From positions 62,001 through 126,000 of the forward strand of contig NZ_BAABLF010000005.1 of NCBI RefSeq assembly GCF_039544205.1: a stretch of DNA of 64,000 bases, read 5' to 3'. This document shows positions 49,768-59,430 of this stretch, in pieces (position 1 is the stretch's first letter; every line of letters begins with the position of its first letter). The stretch is from Ferrimonas gelatinilytica. Its GTDB lineage: Bacteria > Pseudomonadota > Gammaproteobacteria > Enterobacterales > Shewanellaceae. Below the pieces are notes generated by a model. That model had not been told where the DNA came from and did not search any database. It saw only the letters and a list, made by a program, of their open reading frames with translations. The position numbers and the translations under genes were made by a program.

Positions 49768-51726
49768 TTACTCGCGGGCCCGGTTGAGTCGCGTGTCGAT
49801 GAGGCTATCGAGCACCGAGGGATCCGCCAGGGTGCTGGAGTCGCCCAGGGCTCCCACCTCGTCGGCAGCGATCTTGCGCAGGAAGCGACGCATGATCTTA
49901 CCGGAGCGGGTCTTTGGCAGGCCAGGGGCCCACTGGACCAGATCCGGCGAGGCTAGGGCACCGATCTCGTTACGCACCCATTGACGCAGTTGCTGACGCA
50001 GCTCCTCGGTCTGCTCAACCCCCTGGTTCAGGGTGACGTAGGCGTAGATCCCCTGACCCTTGATATCATGGGGGTAGCCCACCACCGCGGCCTCGGCCAC
50101 ATCAGGGTGCGCCACCAGCGCCGACTCGATCTCGGCGGTACCGAGGCGGTGGCCGGAAACGTTGATGACGTCGTCGACCCGACCGGTGATCCAGTAGTAG
50201 CCGTCCTCGTCGCGCTTGGCACCGTCACCGGTGAAGTACATGCCTCGGAACGTCTTGAAGTAGGTCAGGACGAAGCGCTCATGATCTCCGTAAACGCTGC
50301 GCATTTGGCCCGGCCAGGAGTCGAGCAGGACCAGGTTGCCCTCGCCGGGCCCTTCGATCAGGTTCCCCAGGTTGTCCACCAGTGCCGGTTGGACACCGAA
50401 GAAGGGGCGGGTAGCACTGCCCGGTTTGAGATCCGTGGCGCCGGGCAGCGGCGTGATAAGACAGCCACCGGTCTCGGTCTGCCACCAGGTATCCACGATG
50501 GGGCAGCGGGACTTGCCAACCACCTCGTAATACCAGCGCCAGGCCTCCGGGTTGATGGGTTCGCCCACGGAGCCCATGATCCTCAAGGTGCTGCCGTCGA
50601 GCTGGTCGAAGTGCTCTTTGCCTTGGGCCATCAGGGCCCGGATCAGGGTGGGTGCGGTGTAGAGGATGTTGACCTTGTGGCGATCGATCATCTCCGCCAG
50701 GCGGCTTGGGCCCGGGTAGTTGGGCACACCTTCGTGCATCAGTATGGTGGCACCGTTGGCCAGCGGCCCGTACACCATGTAGGAGTGGCCGGTGATCCAG
50801 CCCACGTCGGCGGTACACCAGTAAACTTCGACATCGCGGTAGTCGAAGACGTACTCGTGGGTCATGGAGGCGTACACCATGTACCCGCCGGTGGTGTGCA
50901 ACACCCCTTTGGGTTTCCCGGTTGACCCTGAGGTATAGAGGATGAACAGCGGATCCTCCGCATCCATCTCCCGGGCTTCGCAGTGCTCCGAGGAGAGTGC
51001 CATCAGGTCGTGCCACCAGATATCCCGTCCTTCGACGTGCTTGACCGCCTCGTTACCGGTGCGCTTGAGTACGATCACCTTTTCGATGGTGGTGACATCG
51101 GGGCTTTCCAGTGCCGTGTCGATGTTGGCCTTGAGGGGGATCACCCGCCCGCCGCGTACCCCTTCATCGGCGGTGATGATCACCTTGGACTGGCCATCGT
51201 TGACCCGGCTGGCGATGGAGTCCGGGGAAAAGCCACCAAAGATCACTGAATGGATGGCGCCGATGCGGGCACAGGCCAGCATGGCGACTGCGGCCTCCGG
51301 CACCATTGGCATGTAGATGGTCACCACGTCGCCGCGACGCACGCCCTGGCTCTTCAAGGCGTTGGCAAAGCGGCACACCTCGGTATGAAGCTCGGTGTAG
51401 GTCAGGGTGCGCTGCTCGCTGGCATCATCCCCCTCCCAGATGATGGCGGTCTGATCACCACGTTTCTCCAGGTGGCGGTCCAGGCAGTTGTAGCTGGCGT
51501 TGAGAGTGCCATCGTAAAACCACTTGATGAACAGGTTGTGGTCGTCAAAGGAGGTTTTGCGGACCTTGGTAAAATCCTTGAACCAGCTGATCCGCTGGCC
51601 GTGCTCGCGCCAGAACCCCTCGGGATTGACGATGGACTCCTGGTACATCTTGCGATACTGCTCGTCATTGAGCTTGGTGGATCCGGCCAACTCGGGGCTG
51701 ACGGGATAGAGAGACTGCGTACTCAT
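49768..51726 (-). CDS. acs: Acetyl-CoA synthetase (AMP-forming)
   Basis: Activates acetate to acetyl-CoA through acetyl-AMP; the high-affinity route for acetate use. 652 residues, the same as E. coli Acs. Motifs: the P-loop YTSGSTGKPKGVLHTTGGYMV, DTWWQTETGGCLITPLPG, YFTGDGAKRDEDGYYWITGRVDDVINVSGHRLGTAEIESAL, and the C-terminal PKTRSGKIMRR, whose Lys is the acetylation-controlled residue in homologues. The ATG at 51726 is supported by GAGAGGGAA. It is divergent from a CrbS-type sensor kinase and lies next to a GNAT gene. Confidence 0.97.
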   Translation of the reverse strand: MSTQSLYPVSPELAGSTKLNDEQYRKMYQESIVNPEGFWREHGQRISWFKDFTKVRKTSFDDHNLFIKWFYDGTLNASYNCLDRHLEKRGDQTAIIWEGDDASEQRTLTYTELHTEVCRFANALKSQGVRRGDVVTIYMPMVPEAAVAMLACARIGAIHSVIFGGFSPDSIASRVNDGQSKVIITADEGVRGGRVIPLKANIDTALESPDVTTIEKVIVLKRTGNEAVKHVEGRDIWWHDLMALSSEHCEAREMDAEDPLFILYTSGSTGKPKGVLHTTGGYMVYASMTHEYVFDYRDVEVYWCTADVGWITGHSYMVYGPLANGATILMHEGVPNYPGPSRLAEMIDRHKVNILYTAPTLIRALMAQGKEHFDQLDGSTLRIMGSVGEPINPEAWRWYYEVVGKSRCPIVDTWWQTETGGCLITPLPGATDLKPGSATRPFFGVQPALVDNLGNLIEGPGEGNLVLLDSWPGQMRSVYGDHERFVLTYFKTFRGMYFTGDGAKRDEDGYYWITGRVDDVINVSGHRLGTAEIESALVAHPDVAEAAVVGYPHDIKGQGIYAYVTLNQGVEQTEELRQQLRQWVRNEIGALASPDLVQWAPGLPKTRSGKIMRRFLRKIAADEVGALGDSSTLADPSVLDSLIDTRLNRARE

Positions 51727-51881
51727 TCGGTTTTCCCTCTCCTTTCGACTGGGGTAGAGCAAGTTTTCCAGTCCCTTGCCGGGCTCACCATTAGACGATA
51801 GTCGGTGGCTTGCGGCCACTTTGCGATATCGGTCTTTGCTGGCACACTGGTCGCAAGGAATTTTTTGCCAGTGATCGGCCC

Positions 51882-54800
51882 ATGCTCTCCTCCTACAGTG
51901 TGTTACTCATCTGCCTGCTTTACATCACCCTGCTGTTCCTGGTGGCCTGGGGTGGAGAGCGTTGGATGGGCCGGCTCAGCCGTCGGCCGGCGGCGATGAT
52001 CTATGGCCTCTCTCTCGCGGTGTACTGCTCCAGTTGGAGTGTGCTGGGAACCGTGGGTCAGGCTGCCGAGGATCCCTGGGCGTTTCTGCCCATCTACATC
52101 GGCCCCATTTTGCTGTTCACCGTGGGTTTTGGCTTTCTGCGTCAACTGGTGACCGTCTCCCGCAACCAAAGTATCACCTCGGTGGCAGATTTTATTGCCG
52201 CCCGCTACGGCAAGTCCCAGTTGCTGGCGGGCTTTGTCACCCTGATTGCCACTCTGGGCTTGATGCCCTACATGGCGCTGCAGTTGAAGGCGTCGGTGTT
52301 CTCACTGGGACTGTTTCAGAGCGGCGCTCTGCTGGATGATGATCTCCTTGCGCTGCTGATCGCCGCGACCCTGGCGCTCTTCGCGATCCTCTTTGGTACC
52401 CGAAAGCTGGACGCGACTGAGCATAACCCGGGGATGATCCTGGCGGTGGCCTTCGAGTCTGTGGTCAAGCTTTCCGCCTTTTTGCTGGTGGGGATTGTGG
52501 TGATCTTCACTGCCTTTGCGGGGCCGTCGGATGTGATTGCTCAGGCTCAGTCCCTCGGGGTGGCGCCCTCTTTGCAGTTGGACCTGGCAGAGATTGGACC
52601 CGAGCTGCTGATCGCCACCGCCGCCTTTGTCTGCCTGCCCCGGATGTTTCATGTGATGGTGGTGGAGTGCGAGGACACCGGTTTTGTCGACCGGGCCCGC
52701 TGGGTACTGCCGGTCTACCTGGTGCTGATCTCCCTGTTCGTGATCCCGCTGGCGCTCTCCGGCCGGGTGCTGCTGGGTGACACTGTTGCCGCCGATACCT
52801 ACGTCATCAGCCTGCCGCTGGCACTGGGCCAGGAGTGGTTGGCGGTGGTGGCGTTGTTGGGAACCATCTCCGCCGCTACCTCCATGGTGATCGTGGCGGT
52901 GGTGAGCGTTTCGGTAATGATCAGCAACGAATGGCTGGTGCCACTGCTGCTGAGGACCGGGCAGATCCGCGGCAAAAATTACGATCAGTTCGCTTCTCGC
53001 CTGCTCAATGCCCGACGGGTGATCATCGTTCTCCTGCTGGCGGCGGCCTACGGCGCCTACCAGAGTCTTGGTCATGAGGGGTCGCTGGCGCGGATCGGGA
53101 TGCTCGCCTTCGGTGCCTTTGCTCAGCTGGCCCCGGGTTTGATGGGGGCCCTGTATTGGAAGCGCGGCCACCGTAATGGCGTACTAGCCGGTTTGCTGGT
53201 GGGCTTCTTTGGCTGGCTGCTGGTGATGTTTAAGCCGATGCTGGAAACGGCAACCTTTACCCTTTTTGGGGTGGCCGATGATATGGGCCAGCTGGCCCTG
53301 GTTCTGCTGCTCAATACCCTCTGTTTCATTGTGGTTTCGCTTTTATCCCGCGCGTCGGTACGGGATCGTATCCTCGCCTCCAACTTTGCCCAGCAGCCCG
53401 GTGGTGAACGGGAGGGCGGACGTCGGGTGGGCAGCGTCAGCCAGCAGGATCTGTTGTTGCTCTCCAGCCGCTTTGTCGGCCCCGGCCGGGCCTACCAGAG
53501 CTTCGCCCGGGCGTTTCCCTCCGCCGTGGCCCGGGATACCTGGAACAAAGTGGCGGACCAGAGCATGGTGGCCCACAGTGAACGCATGATCGCCTCGGTA
53601 CTGGGTGCGTCCTCTGCGGCGATGGTGATGGACAGTGTCCTTCAGGGGCGGGATCTTGCCCTAGAGGAGGTGTTTACCCTGGTGGATGAGGCCAGTGCCA
53701 AGATCCTGATGAGCCAGGATCAGATGCGTGGCGCCATCGAGCATGCCTTCGAAGGGATCAGCGTGGTGGACTCGGATCTGAATGTGGTGGCCTGGAATCG
53801 CCGTTACGAGGAGCTGTTTGATTATCCCGAGGGCTTTCTTCAGGTGGGGATGCCGGTGGCCAGCATCATCCGATACAACGCCCGGCTTGGTCGTTGTGGT
53901 CCCGGTGAGGTGGAGGCGCATGTCGCCAAGCGGGTCGAGTACATGAAAGCGGGCTCGGCCCACACCTCCGAGCGCAAGCGCAGTGACGGCCGGGTGATAC
54001 GGATGCGGGGCAATCCCATGCCCGGTGGCGGCTTCGTCATGACCTTCTCCGACATCACCGACTTCAAGGCCCAGGAGGCCGCGCTCAAGGAGGCCAACGA
54101 GACTCTGGAGGCGCGGGTGGCGGAGCGGACCTCGGAGCTGGCGGCGGCCAATGCCCGCCTGCTGGAAGCCAAAACCGCCGAGGAGCAGGCAAACCAGTCC
54201 AAGACGCGGTTCCTGGCCGCCGTTGGGCATGACCTGATGCAGCCCCTCAATGCCGCCCGGCTGTTTACAGCGGCCCTGATGCAGGGCGGAGCCCTGACCG
54301 AGGCGGATCGCAAGAGCGTGGCCAATATTGCCGGTTCACTGAAAGGGGCCGGCGAGATGCTGTCGGACCTGCTGGATATCTCCAAGTTGGAGGCGGGGAC
54401 TTTGGCCGTCAACCGCCGCAGCGTCAACCTGGGCACCGTCCTGAAGCCGTTGACGGTGGAGTTCGAGGCGATGGCGACGGCCAAGGGGCTGCAATTCTCC
54501 CACGCCCTGCGGGATCTGACCATCGACACGGACCCCAACCTGCTGCGCCGCATCGTACAGAATTTCCTCACTAACGCGTTGCGATATACCGATAGCGGAC
54601 GGATCCTGCTTGCCTGCCGTAAGCGCGGGGAGCAGGTGGAGATCCAGGTGCTGGACACCGGCTGCGGCATCGATACAGCGGACGTGGAGGAGATCTTCAA
54701 GGAGTTCCGCCAGCTGGATCGCAGCGGTGAGCGCACTGGCCTGGGCCTGGGCCTGGCCATTGCCGAGGGGATCGCACAAGTGCTTGACCATCCGCTTAAG

Positions 54801-55301
54801 GTCCGTTCGGAGTTAGGACGGGGCTCCCTCTTCTCGGTCCAGGTGCCCCTGGCCCGTGTCGCGGTGGCGGCGGAGGGAATGGCGGCGCTGACCGCCCGCT
54901 CGGCGCCGCTTAAGGGGGTCAAGGTGCTCTGTATCGATAACGAGGAGCAGATCCTGGCAGGCCTCTCCTCCCTGCTGGGCCGATGGCAGTGCGAGGTGGT
55001 TATCGCCCGGGATCTCAATGATGCCCGGATCCAGCTTGGCCTGAACGGCTTTGCGCCGGACATCATCCTGGCCGACTACCACCTGGACCAGGGGCAAACA
55101 GGCCTGGAGGCGATGGAGCGGCTCAGGGAGCGTTACGGGCTGGATCTGCCGGGGATCCTAATCACAGCCGATACCCGCAAGGAACTGATGGAGGAGGTGG
55201 AGTCCAAGGGCTTCGGTTTCATGGCCAAGATGGTCCGGCCTGCAGCCCTACGGGCGATGATCTCCGCCTCGCTGCGAAGCACCGCCGCCACTGGCCGTTG
55301 A
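51882..55301 (+). CDS. CrbS-like hybrid histidine kinase with Na+/solute symporter domain
   Basis: An 1139-residue membrane kinase. Residues 1 to about 500 form a sodium:solute symporter-like domain (SITSVADFIAARYGKS, some 12-13 hydrophobic segments). Then follow a PAS domain (AFEGISVVDSDLNVVAWNRRYEELF), a coiled coil, HisKA with FLAAVGHDLMQPLNAARLF (His783), HATPase (NFLTNALRYTDSGRI, GLGLGLAIAEGIA) and a C-terminal receiver (ILADYHLDQ, Asp1065). This is the architecture of CrbS, which with CrbR activates acs in Vibrio and Pseudomonas relatives. Its divergent position to acs agrees. The receiver has AKMVRP where a Lys-Pro pair is usual. The ATG at 51882 precedes the first membrane segment. 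Confidence 0.9.
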   Translation: MLSSYSVLLICLLYITLLFLVAWGGERWMGRLSRRPAAMIYGLSLAVYCSSWSVLGTVGQAAEDPWAFLPIYIGPILLFTVGFGFLRQLVTVSRNQSITSVADFIAARYGKSQLLAGFVTLIATLGLMPYMALQLKASVFSLGLFQSGALLDDDLLALLIAATLALFAILFGTRKLDATEHNPGMILAVAFESVVKLSAFLLVGIVVIFTAFAGPSDVIAQAQSLGVAPSLQLDLAEIGPELLIATAAFVCLPRMFHVMVVECEDTGFVDRARWVLPVYLVLISLFVIPLALSGRVLLGDTVAADTYVISLPLALGQEWLAVVALLGTISAATSMVIVAVVSVSVMISNEWLVPLLLRTGQIRGKNYDQFASRLLNARRVIIVLLLAAAYGAYQSLGHEGSLARIGMLAFGAFAQLAPGLMGALYWKRGHRNGVLAGLLVGFFGWLLVMFKPMLETATFTLFGVADDMGQLALVLLLNTLCFIVVSLLSRASVRDRILASNFAQQPGGEREGGRRVGSVSQQDLLLLSSRFVGPGRAYQSFARAFPSAVARDTWNKVADQSMVAHSERMIASVLGASSAAMVMDSVLQGRDLALEEVFTLVDEASAKILMSQDQMRGAIEHAFEGISVVDSDLNVVAWNRRYEELFDYPEGFLQVGMPVASIIRYNARLGRCGPGEVEAHVAKRVEYMKAGSAHTSERKRSDGRVIRMRGNPMPGGGFVMTFSDITDFKAQEAALKEANETLEARVAERTSELAAANARLLEAKTAEEQANQSKTRFLAAVGHDLMQPLNAARLFTAALMQGGALTEADRKSVANIAGSLKGAGEMLSDLLDISKLEAGTLAVNRRSVNLGTVLKPLTVEFEAMATAKGLQFSHALRDLTIDTDPNLLRRIVQNFLTNALRYTDSGRILLACRKRGEQVEIQVLDTGCGIDTADVEEIFKEFRQLDRSGERTGLGLGLAIAEGIAQVLDHPLKVRSELGRGSLFSVQVPLARVAVAAEGMAALTARSAPLKGVKVLCIDNEEQILAGLSSLLGRWQCEVVIARDLNDARIQLGLNGFAPDIILADYHLDQGQTGLEAMERLRERYGLDLPGILITADTRKELMEEVESKGFGFMAKMVRPAALRAMISASLRSTAATGR

Positions 55302-55416
55302 TCGTCGCTGAGCGTCCTAATAAGTCGAACGTTATGGCCAAATTAACGCGGTATCATTTCGATTGGGTTGGGGATACATTGAGCTCATTGTCAACGAACC
55401 TGATCAGGAGAAGATC

Positions 55417-56238
55417 ATGACGCTGCGACCACTGCTTCACGTGGAGTCCGCCCGCCCCACCCAGGATGGGGACGGGGTCAAAATCCGCCGTATCGCTGGC
55501 TTTACCCAGCATAAAATGGATCCCTTCCTGATGCTCGATGAACTCAAGGCGGACGAGGCCAAAGATTACATCGGCGGCTTTCCGCCTCACCCTCACCGGG
55601 GGATCGAGACCCTCACCTACATGCTCCAGGGGCATTTCCGTCACCAGGACCACATGGGCAACGTCGGTGAACTTCGAGATGGCGGGGCCCAGTGGATGAG
55701 TGCCGGTCGCGGGGTGATCCACTCGGAGCTGCCTATCAGCACCGAGGGTCAGCTGCATGGATTCCAGCTCTGGATCAACCTGCCGGCGGCGAAGAAGATG
55801 CAAGCCCCAGCTTATCGTGATTTCCAGCCGGAAAGCGTCCCTGAGGTCGCCCTGGGTGATGTCCTCTCCGCCCGCGTGATCAGTGGTGAGTTAGCGGGAA
55901 CCCATGGGCCGCTGCGGGATCCTGCAGTGCCGATCCTGGTCGCAGATCTTCGGGGTAGCGGCTCAGTGACCCTCCCTGTCACCTCCGACTTCAAGGTGAT
56001 GGCCTACCTGTACCGGGGTCAGGTTCGCTGCGGCAACCAGGTGATTGACGCGGGCCAGATGCTCTTTTTCGGCGAGGGCGACCAGTTGGCGCTCGAAGGG
56101 GAGGGGATGGGACTCTTGCTGATGGCCGGGCGTCCCATCGGTGAACCGGTGGTTCACTGGGGACCTTTCGTGATGAACACCCAGGCGGAGATAGAGCAGG
56201 CGGTTCGGGATTACCAGTCCGGTACGCTTACCGATTAA
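55417..56238 (+). CDS. Pirin family protein
   Basis: A 273-residue bicupin of the pirin family, some members of which have quercetin dioxygenase activity. The metal-binding region reads GGFPPHPHRGIETLTYMLQGHFRHQDHMGN, giving His/His/His/Glu ligands, followed by GGAQWMSAGRGVIHSE. The ATG at 55417 has AGGAG upstream; an earlier in-frame GTG-type start has none. The role in this organism cannot be read from sequence. It stands alone, convergent with the MOSC gene. Confidence 0.9.
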   Translation: MTLRPLLHVESARPTQDGDGVKIRRIAGFTQHKMDPFLMLDELKADEAKDYIGGFPPHPHRGIETLTYMLQGHFRHQDHMGNVGELRDGGAQWMSAGRGVIHSELPISTEGQLHGFQLWINLPAAKKMQAPAYRDFQPESVPEVALGDVLSARVISGELAGTHGPLRDPAVPILVADLRGSGSVTLPVTSDFKVMAYLYRGQVRCGNQVIDAGQMLFFGEGDQLALEGEGMGLLLMAGRPIGEPVVHWGPFVMNTQAEIEQAVRDYQSGTLTD

Positions 56239-56301
56239 CGCAACTTTCCTGTCACGGGAGGACACTGGTGGAGGCGCCGGTGTCCGATGACGTGTCCTGG
56301 A

Positions 56302-56799
56302 CTAAGGTTCGCGATCCAATACGCGCACCGGATCCCCCGGCCGCAGGACCCCCCCTGACAGGATACGTGCACAGATCCCTCCGTGGCCCCGCATCGCCTG
56401 GTAGCCGCCAGGTCCCAGGGCGGCCTCCATCTTGCGGCAGGGTGCGCAGGCCGATGTCCCCTCCAGCAGGGTTTCCCCAATGAGAAAGCGCCGCTCCTTC
56501 AATGCCAGGAGATTGATGCCGGTGACCACCAGGTTGCGGCGCAACTGCTCCGGCATCACCATCCTTACGCCGGTCAGCGCGGCGATCACCCCGAGGTGCT
56601 CCGATTGAATGAGCGTGACCTGGCGTTTACTGCCGGGCCGAGAGGGGAAGTGATCGCCCTGGATCCCCTGACCGGTGAGCAGGATGGCCTCGGTGAGGGC
56701 GAGCATGGGGGCGTTTCTGGCGGGGCGGACCCCGATCCAGGTCAAGCTGCCCTGCTGGGGCAGGGGCAGGTCCCGGGTACTGAGGGGGTGTGGGGCCAT
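56302..56799 (-). CDS. MOSC-domain protein
   Basis: A 165-residue protein with a beta-rich MOSC fold. The conserved Cys is in GTSACAPCRKMEAALG, followed by GYQAMRGHGGICARILSGGVLRPGDPV, the signature end of MOSC domains, which transfer or bind sulfur in molybdenum-cofactor-related and other redox reactions (for example YiiM). Its own substrate is unknown. The ATG at 56799 was chosen; an ATG at 56832 would add 11 residues of no family similarity. Confidence 0.87.
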   Translation of the reverse strand: MAPHPLSTRDLPLPQQGSLTWIGVRPARNAPMLALTEAILLTGQGIQGDHFPSRPGSKRQVTLIQSEHLGVIAALTGVRMVMPEQLRRNLVVTGINLLALKERRFLIGETLLEGTSACAPCRKMEAALGPGGYQAMRGHGGICARILSGGVLRPGDPVRVLDREP

Positions 56800-56858
56800 G
56801 GCGTTGCCACCCTGTGACGATGGGCGCGGCATGCCCGTCGTTTCGCGAAGGGGAATAG

Positions 56859-56886
56859 AAAAGGGGCGGCATTCAGCCGCCCCTTT
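56859..56886 (-). terminator. Terminator of katG
   Basis: On the minus strand AAAGGGGCGGC-TGAAT-GCCGCCCCTTT, followed by TCT. The stem is strong but the T-run short. It lies 18 bases after the katG stop. Confidence 0.8.
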
Positions 56887-56904
56887 GTCATTGTAGGTTA
56901 AGGA

Positions 56905-59130
56905 TCACTGCAGATCGAAACGATCCAGCTGCATCACCTTCACCCAAGCCGCGACAAAGTCGTCGATGAACTCGGCTTCGGCGTCATCGGCGGCGTAAAC
57001 CTCGGCGATGGCGCGCAGCTCGGAGTTGGACCCGAAGATCAGATCCACCGGCGTCGCCGTCCACTTCTTGGTGTTGCTGCTGCGATCCCAACCTTCATAC
57101 AGGGCATCACTGCCCTCGGCTTTACGCCACTCGGTCGACATATCCAGCAGGTTCACGAAGAAGTCGTTGGACAGGGTGCCAGGACGCTGGGTGAACACAC
57201 CGTGGTTGCTGTCGCCGCTGTTGGCACCCAGAGCACGCATGCCCCCCACCAGTGCGGTGGTTTCCGGCACGCTCAGGGTCAGCAGGTCGGCTCGCTCCAC
57301 CAGGCTTTGGGTGGGGGAGAGGCGGCTCTCACCGCTGTAGTAGTTGCGGAAGGCGTCAGCCTTGGGCTCCAGTACGGCAAAGGCGACGGTGTCGGTTTGT
57401 GCCTGGCTGGCGTCGGTGCGTCCCGGCGTAAAGGGCACTTCGATCTGGTGGCCCCCCTGCTTAGCGGCCTGCTCAATAGCCGCGGCACCGCCGAGGACGA
57501 TGAGATCCGCGAGGGATACCCGAGTGCCATCACTCTGCTTACGGTTAAAGGCGGTTTGGATCTTCTCTAGGCGCTTGAGAACCTTGGACAGTTGGTCCGG
57601 CTCGTTTACCGCCCAGGTTGCCTGAGGTGCCAGGCGCAGGCGAGCGCCGTTGGCACCACCACGCATGTCGGTACCGCGGTAGCTGGCGGCGGAAGCCCAG
57701 GCGGTCAACACCAGCTGCTGAGTGCTCAGCCCGGAGTCCAGCAGTTCCGCTTTCAGCTGGCGGATGTCGCCCTCATCGATCAGCGGGTGATCCACTGCCG
57801 GGACGGGATCCTGCCAGATCAGCACCTCGCTGGGGACTTCACTGCCCAGGTAACGGGAGAGCGGGCCGAGATCCCGGTGGGTCAGCTTGAACCAGGCCTT
57901 GGCGAAGGCCAGCTCAAACGCCTTGGGATCTTTTTGGAAGCGCTTGGCGATCTCACGGTAGCTGGGGTCGAATTTCAGCGCCAGATCCGTGGTGAACATG
58001 ATGGGGGCATGCCGCTTGGCAGGGTCATGGGCATCGGGCACCAGGTTGGCGGCATTTTTATCCGTGGGCACCCACTGCGTGGCTCCCGCCGGACTCTTAG
58101 TCTTGACCCACTCGAAGGCGAACAGGTTGTTCAGGTACTGGGAGCTCCAGCTGACCGGGGTTGCTGTCCACGCCCCCTCCAGGCCACTGGTGATGGTATC
58201 CGCCCCTTTTCCCGAGCCGCATTTGTTGGTCCAGCCGAACCCCTGCTCCTCGATGTCCGCAGCAGCAGGCTCAGGTCCGACGCAATCCTCCGGGCTGCGG
58301 GCACCGTGGGCCTTACCGAAGGTGTGTCCACCGGCGATCAGGGCCACGGTCTCCTCATCGTTCATCGCCATGCGACCGAAGGTCTCGCGAATGTCCTTGG
58401 CGGCCAGAAGGGGATCCGGATTGCCGTTGGGGCCCTCCGGATTGACATAGATGAGCCCCATCTGCACCGCAGCCAGGGGGTTTTGCAATTCGCGGTCGCC
58501 TTTATAGCGTTCGTCCGCCAGCCAGGACTGCTCCGGGCCCCAGTAGACCAAGTCAGGCTCCCAGTCATCCTCACGGCCACCGGCAAAGCCGAAGGTGTTG
58601 AAGCCCATGGACTCCAAAGCGACGTTACCAGTCAGTACCATGAGATCCGCCCATGAGAGGCTCTTGCCGTACTTCTGTTTCACCGGCCACAGTAAGCGAC
58701 GGGCCTTGTCCAGGTTGGCGTTATCCGGCCAGCTGTTGAGGGGTTCGAAACGCTGCTGACCCCCCCCGGCGCCTCCGCGCCCATCGGCGACCCTGTAGGT
58801 ACCGGCACTATGCCAGGCCATGCGGATGAAGAAGGGGCCATAGTTGCCATAATCCGCTGGCCACCAATCCTGGGAGGTGGTCATCACGGCTTCGATATCC
58901 TTTTTCACCGCGGCCAGATCCAGCGCCTTGAAGGCTTCGGCGTAATCGAAGTCATCATCCAGGGGGTTGGACTCTGCGGCGTGCTGACGCAAGGGGCTCA
59001 GGTCCAGCTGTTGGGGCCACCAGAAACTGGGTGACTTGGCTCCGGGCTGAGCGCCCACGTAAGTGACCGGCGCAAAAGCCAAAGTGACGGCTATGGCGCT
59101 GGCGGTTAACGCTTTTTTGAACATGATCAT
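56905..59130 (-). CDS. katG: Catalase-peroxidase KatG with signal peptide (predicted periplasmic)
   Basis: Heme-dependent catalase-peroxidase, 741 residues. The distal site is IRMAWHSAGTYR (Arg103, Trp106, His107). The Tyr of the Met-Tyr-Trp adduct is in LIYVNPEGPNG, and the Met in RMAMNDEETVALIAGGHTFGKAHG, which also holds the proximal His. Both halves of the duplicated peroxidase domain are present. Unlike most KatG, it starts with a signal peptide (MFKKALTASAIAVTLAFAPVTYVGAQ), so export to the periplasm is predicted, as for KatP-type enzymes. ATGs at 59130 and 59124 are both well placed after AGGAAAGGAA. Confidence 0.95.
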   Translation of the reverse strand: MIMFKKALTASAIAVTLAFAPVTYVGAQPGAKSPSFWWPQQLDLSPLRQHAAESNPLDDDFDYAEAFKALDLAAVKKDIEAVMTTSQDWWPADYGNYGPFFIRMAWHSAGTYRVADGRGGAGGGQQRFEPLNSWPDNANLDKARRLLWPVKQKYGKSLSWADLMVLTGNVALESMGFNTFGFAGGREDDWEPDLVYWGPEQSWLADERYKGDRELQNPLAAVQMGLIYVNPEGPNGNPDPLLAAKDIRETFGRMAMNDEETVALIAGGHTFGKAHGARSPEDCVGPEPAAADIEEQGFGWTNKCGSGKGADTITSGLEGAWTATPVSWSSQYLNNLFAFEWVKTKSPAGATQWVPTDKNAANLVPDAHDPAKRHAPIMFTTDLALKFDPSYREIAKRFQKDPKAFELAFAKAWFKLTHRDLGPLSRYLGSEVPSEVLIWQDPVPAVDHPLIDEGDIRQLKAELLDSGLSTQQLVLTAWASAASYRGTDMRGGANGARLRLAPQATWAVNEPDQLSKVLKRLEKIQTAFNRKQSDGTRVSLADLIVLGGAAAIEQAAKQGGHQIEVPFTPGRTDASQAQTDTVAFAVLEPKADAFRNYYSGESRLSPTQSLVERADLLTLSVPETTALVGGMRALGANSGDSNHGVFTQRPGTLSNDFFVNLLDMSTEWRKAEGSDALYEGWDRSSNTKKWTATPVDLIFGSNSELRAIAEVYAADDAEAEFIDDFVAAWVKVMQLDRFDLQ

Positions 59131-59430
59131 TTCCTTTCCTGAGGATTCGCAATTAGTTATAGCTTCTTTGCGTTGATGTTTTGGCTTTTTTGCCCCGGGG
59201 AAAAGGGATTGAGTCGTTCGAGATTTCTAATCGATGAATTGGTTTGATTCTGCCGGGCTGGCAATCTTGAGTCGATTATGCCGCGATGTTCGCCCTGTTA
59301 ACCCGCCGGTATCGCCCGGTGCCGTGGTAGGCTATGACATCTTGCTGGGCGGTGCTAAACCGGTCACCGCTAAAAAATGCCGTGGCGGCCTGTTTTGCCG
59401 CATGGATCGATTCTGCTTTGGGAGAGAGTA
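59131..59430. other. Divergent intergenic region between katG and HAD phosphatase gene
   Basis: 300 bases with AT-rich sequence next to katG, including a minus-strand TATAAC -10 candidate around 59161-59156. I looked for a four-part OxyR site (ATAG-N7-CTAT spacing) and did not find one. Confidence 0.35.

Noticed and set aside
59131..59430. OxyR operator before katG
   Set aside because: No set of four tetranucleotides at the required spacing could be found; only AT-rich sequence.
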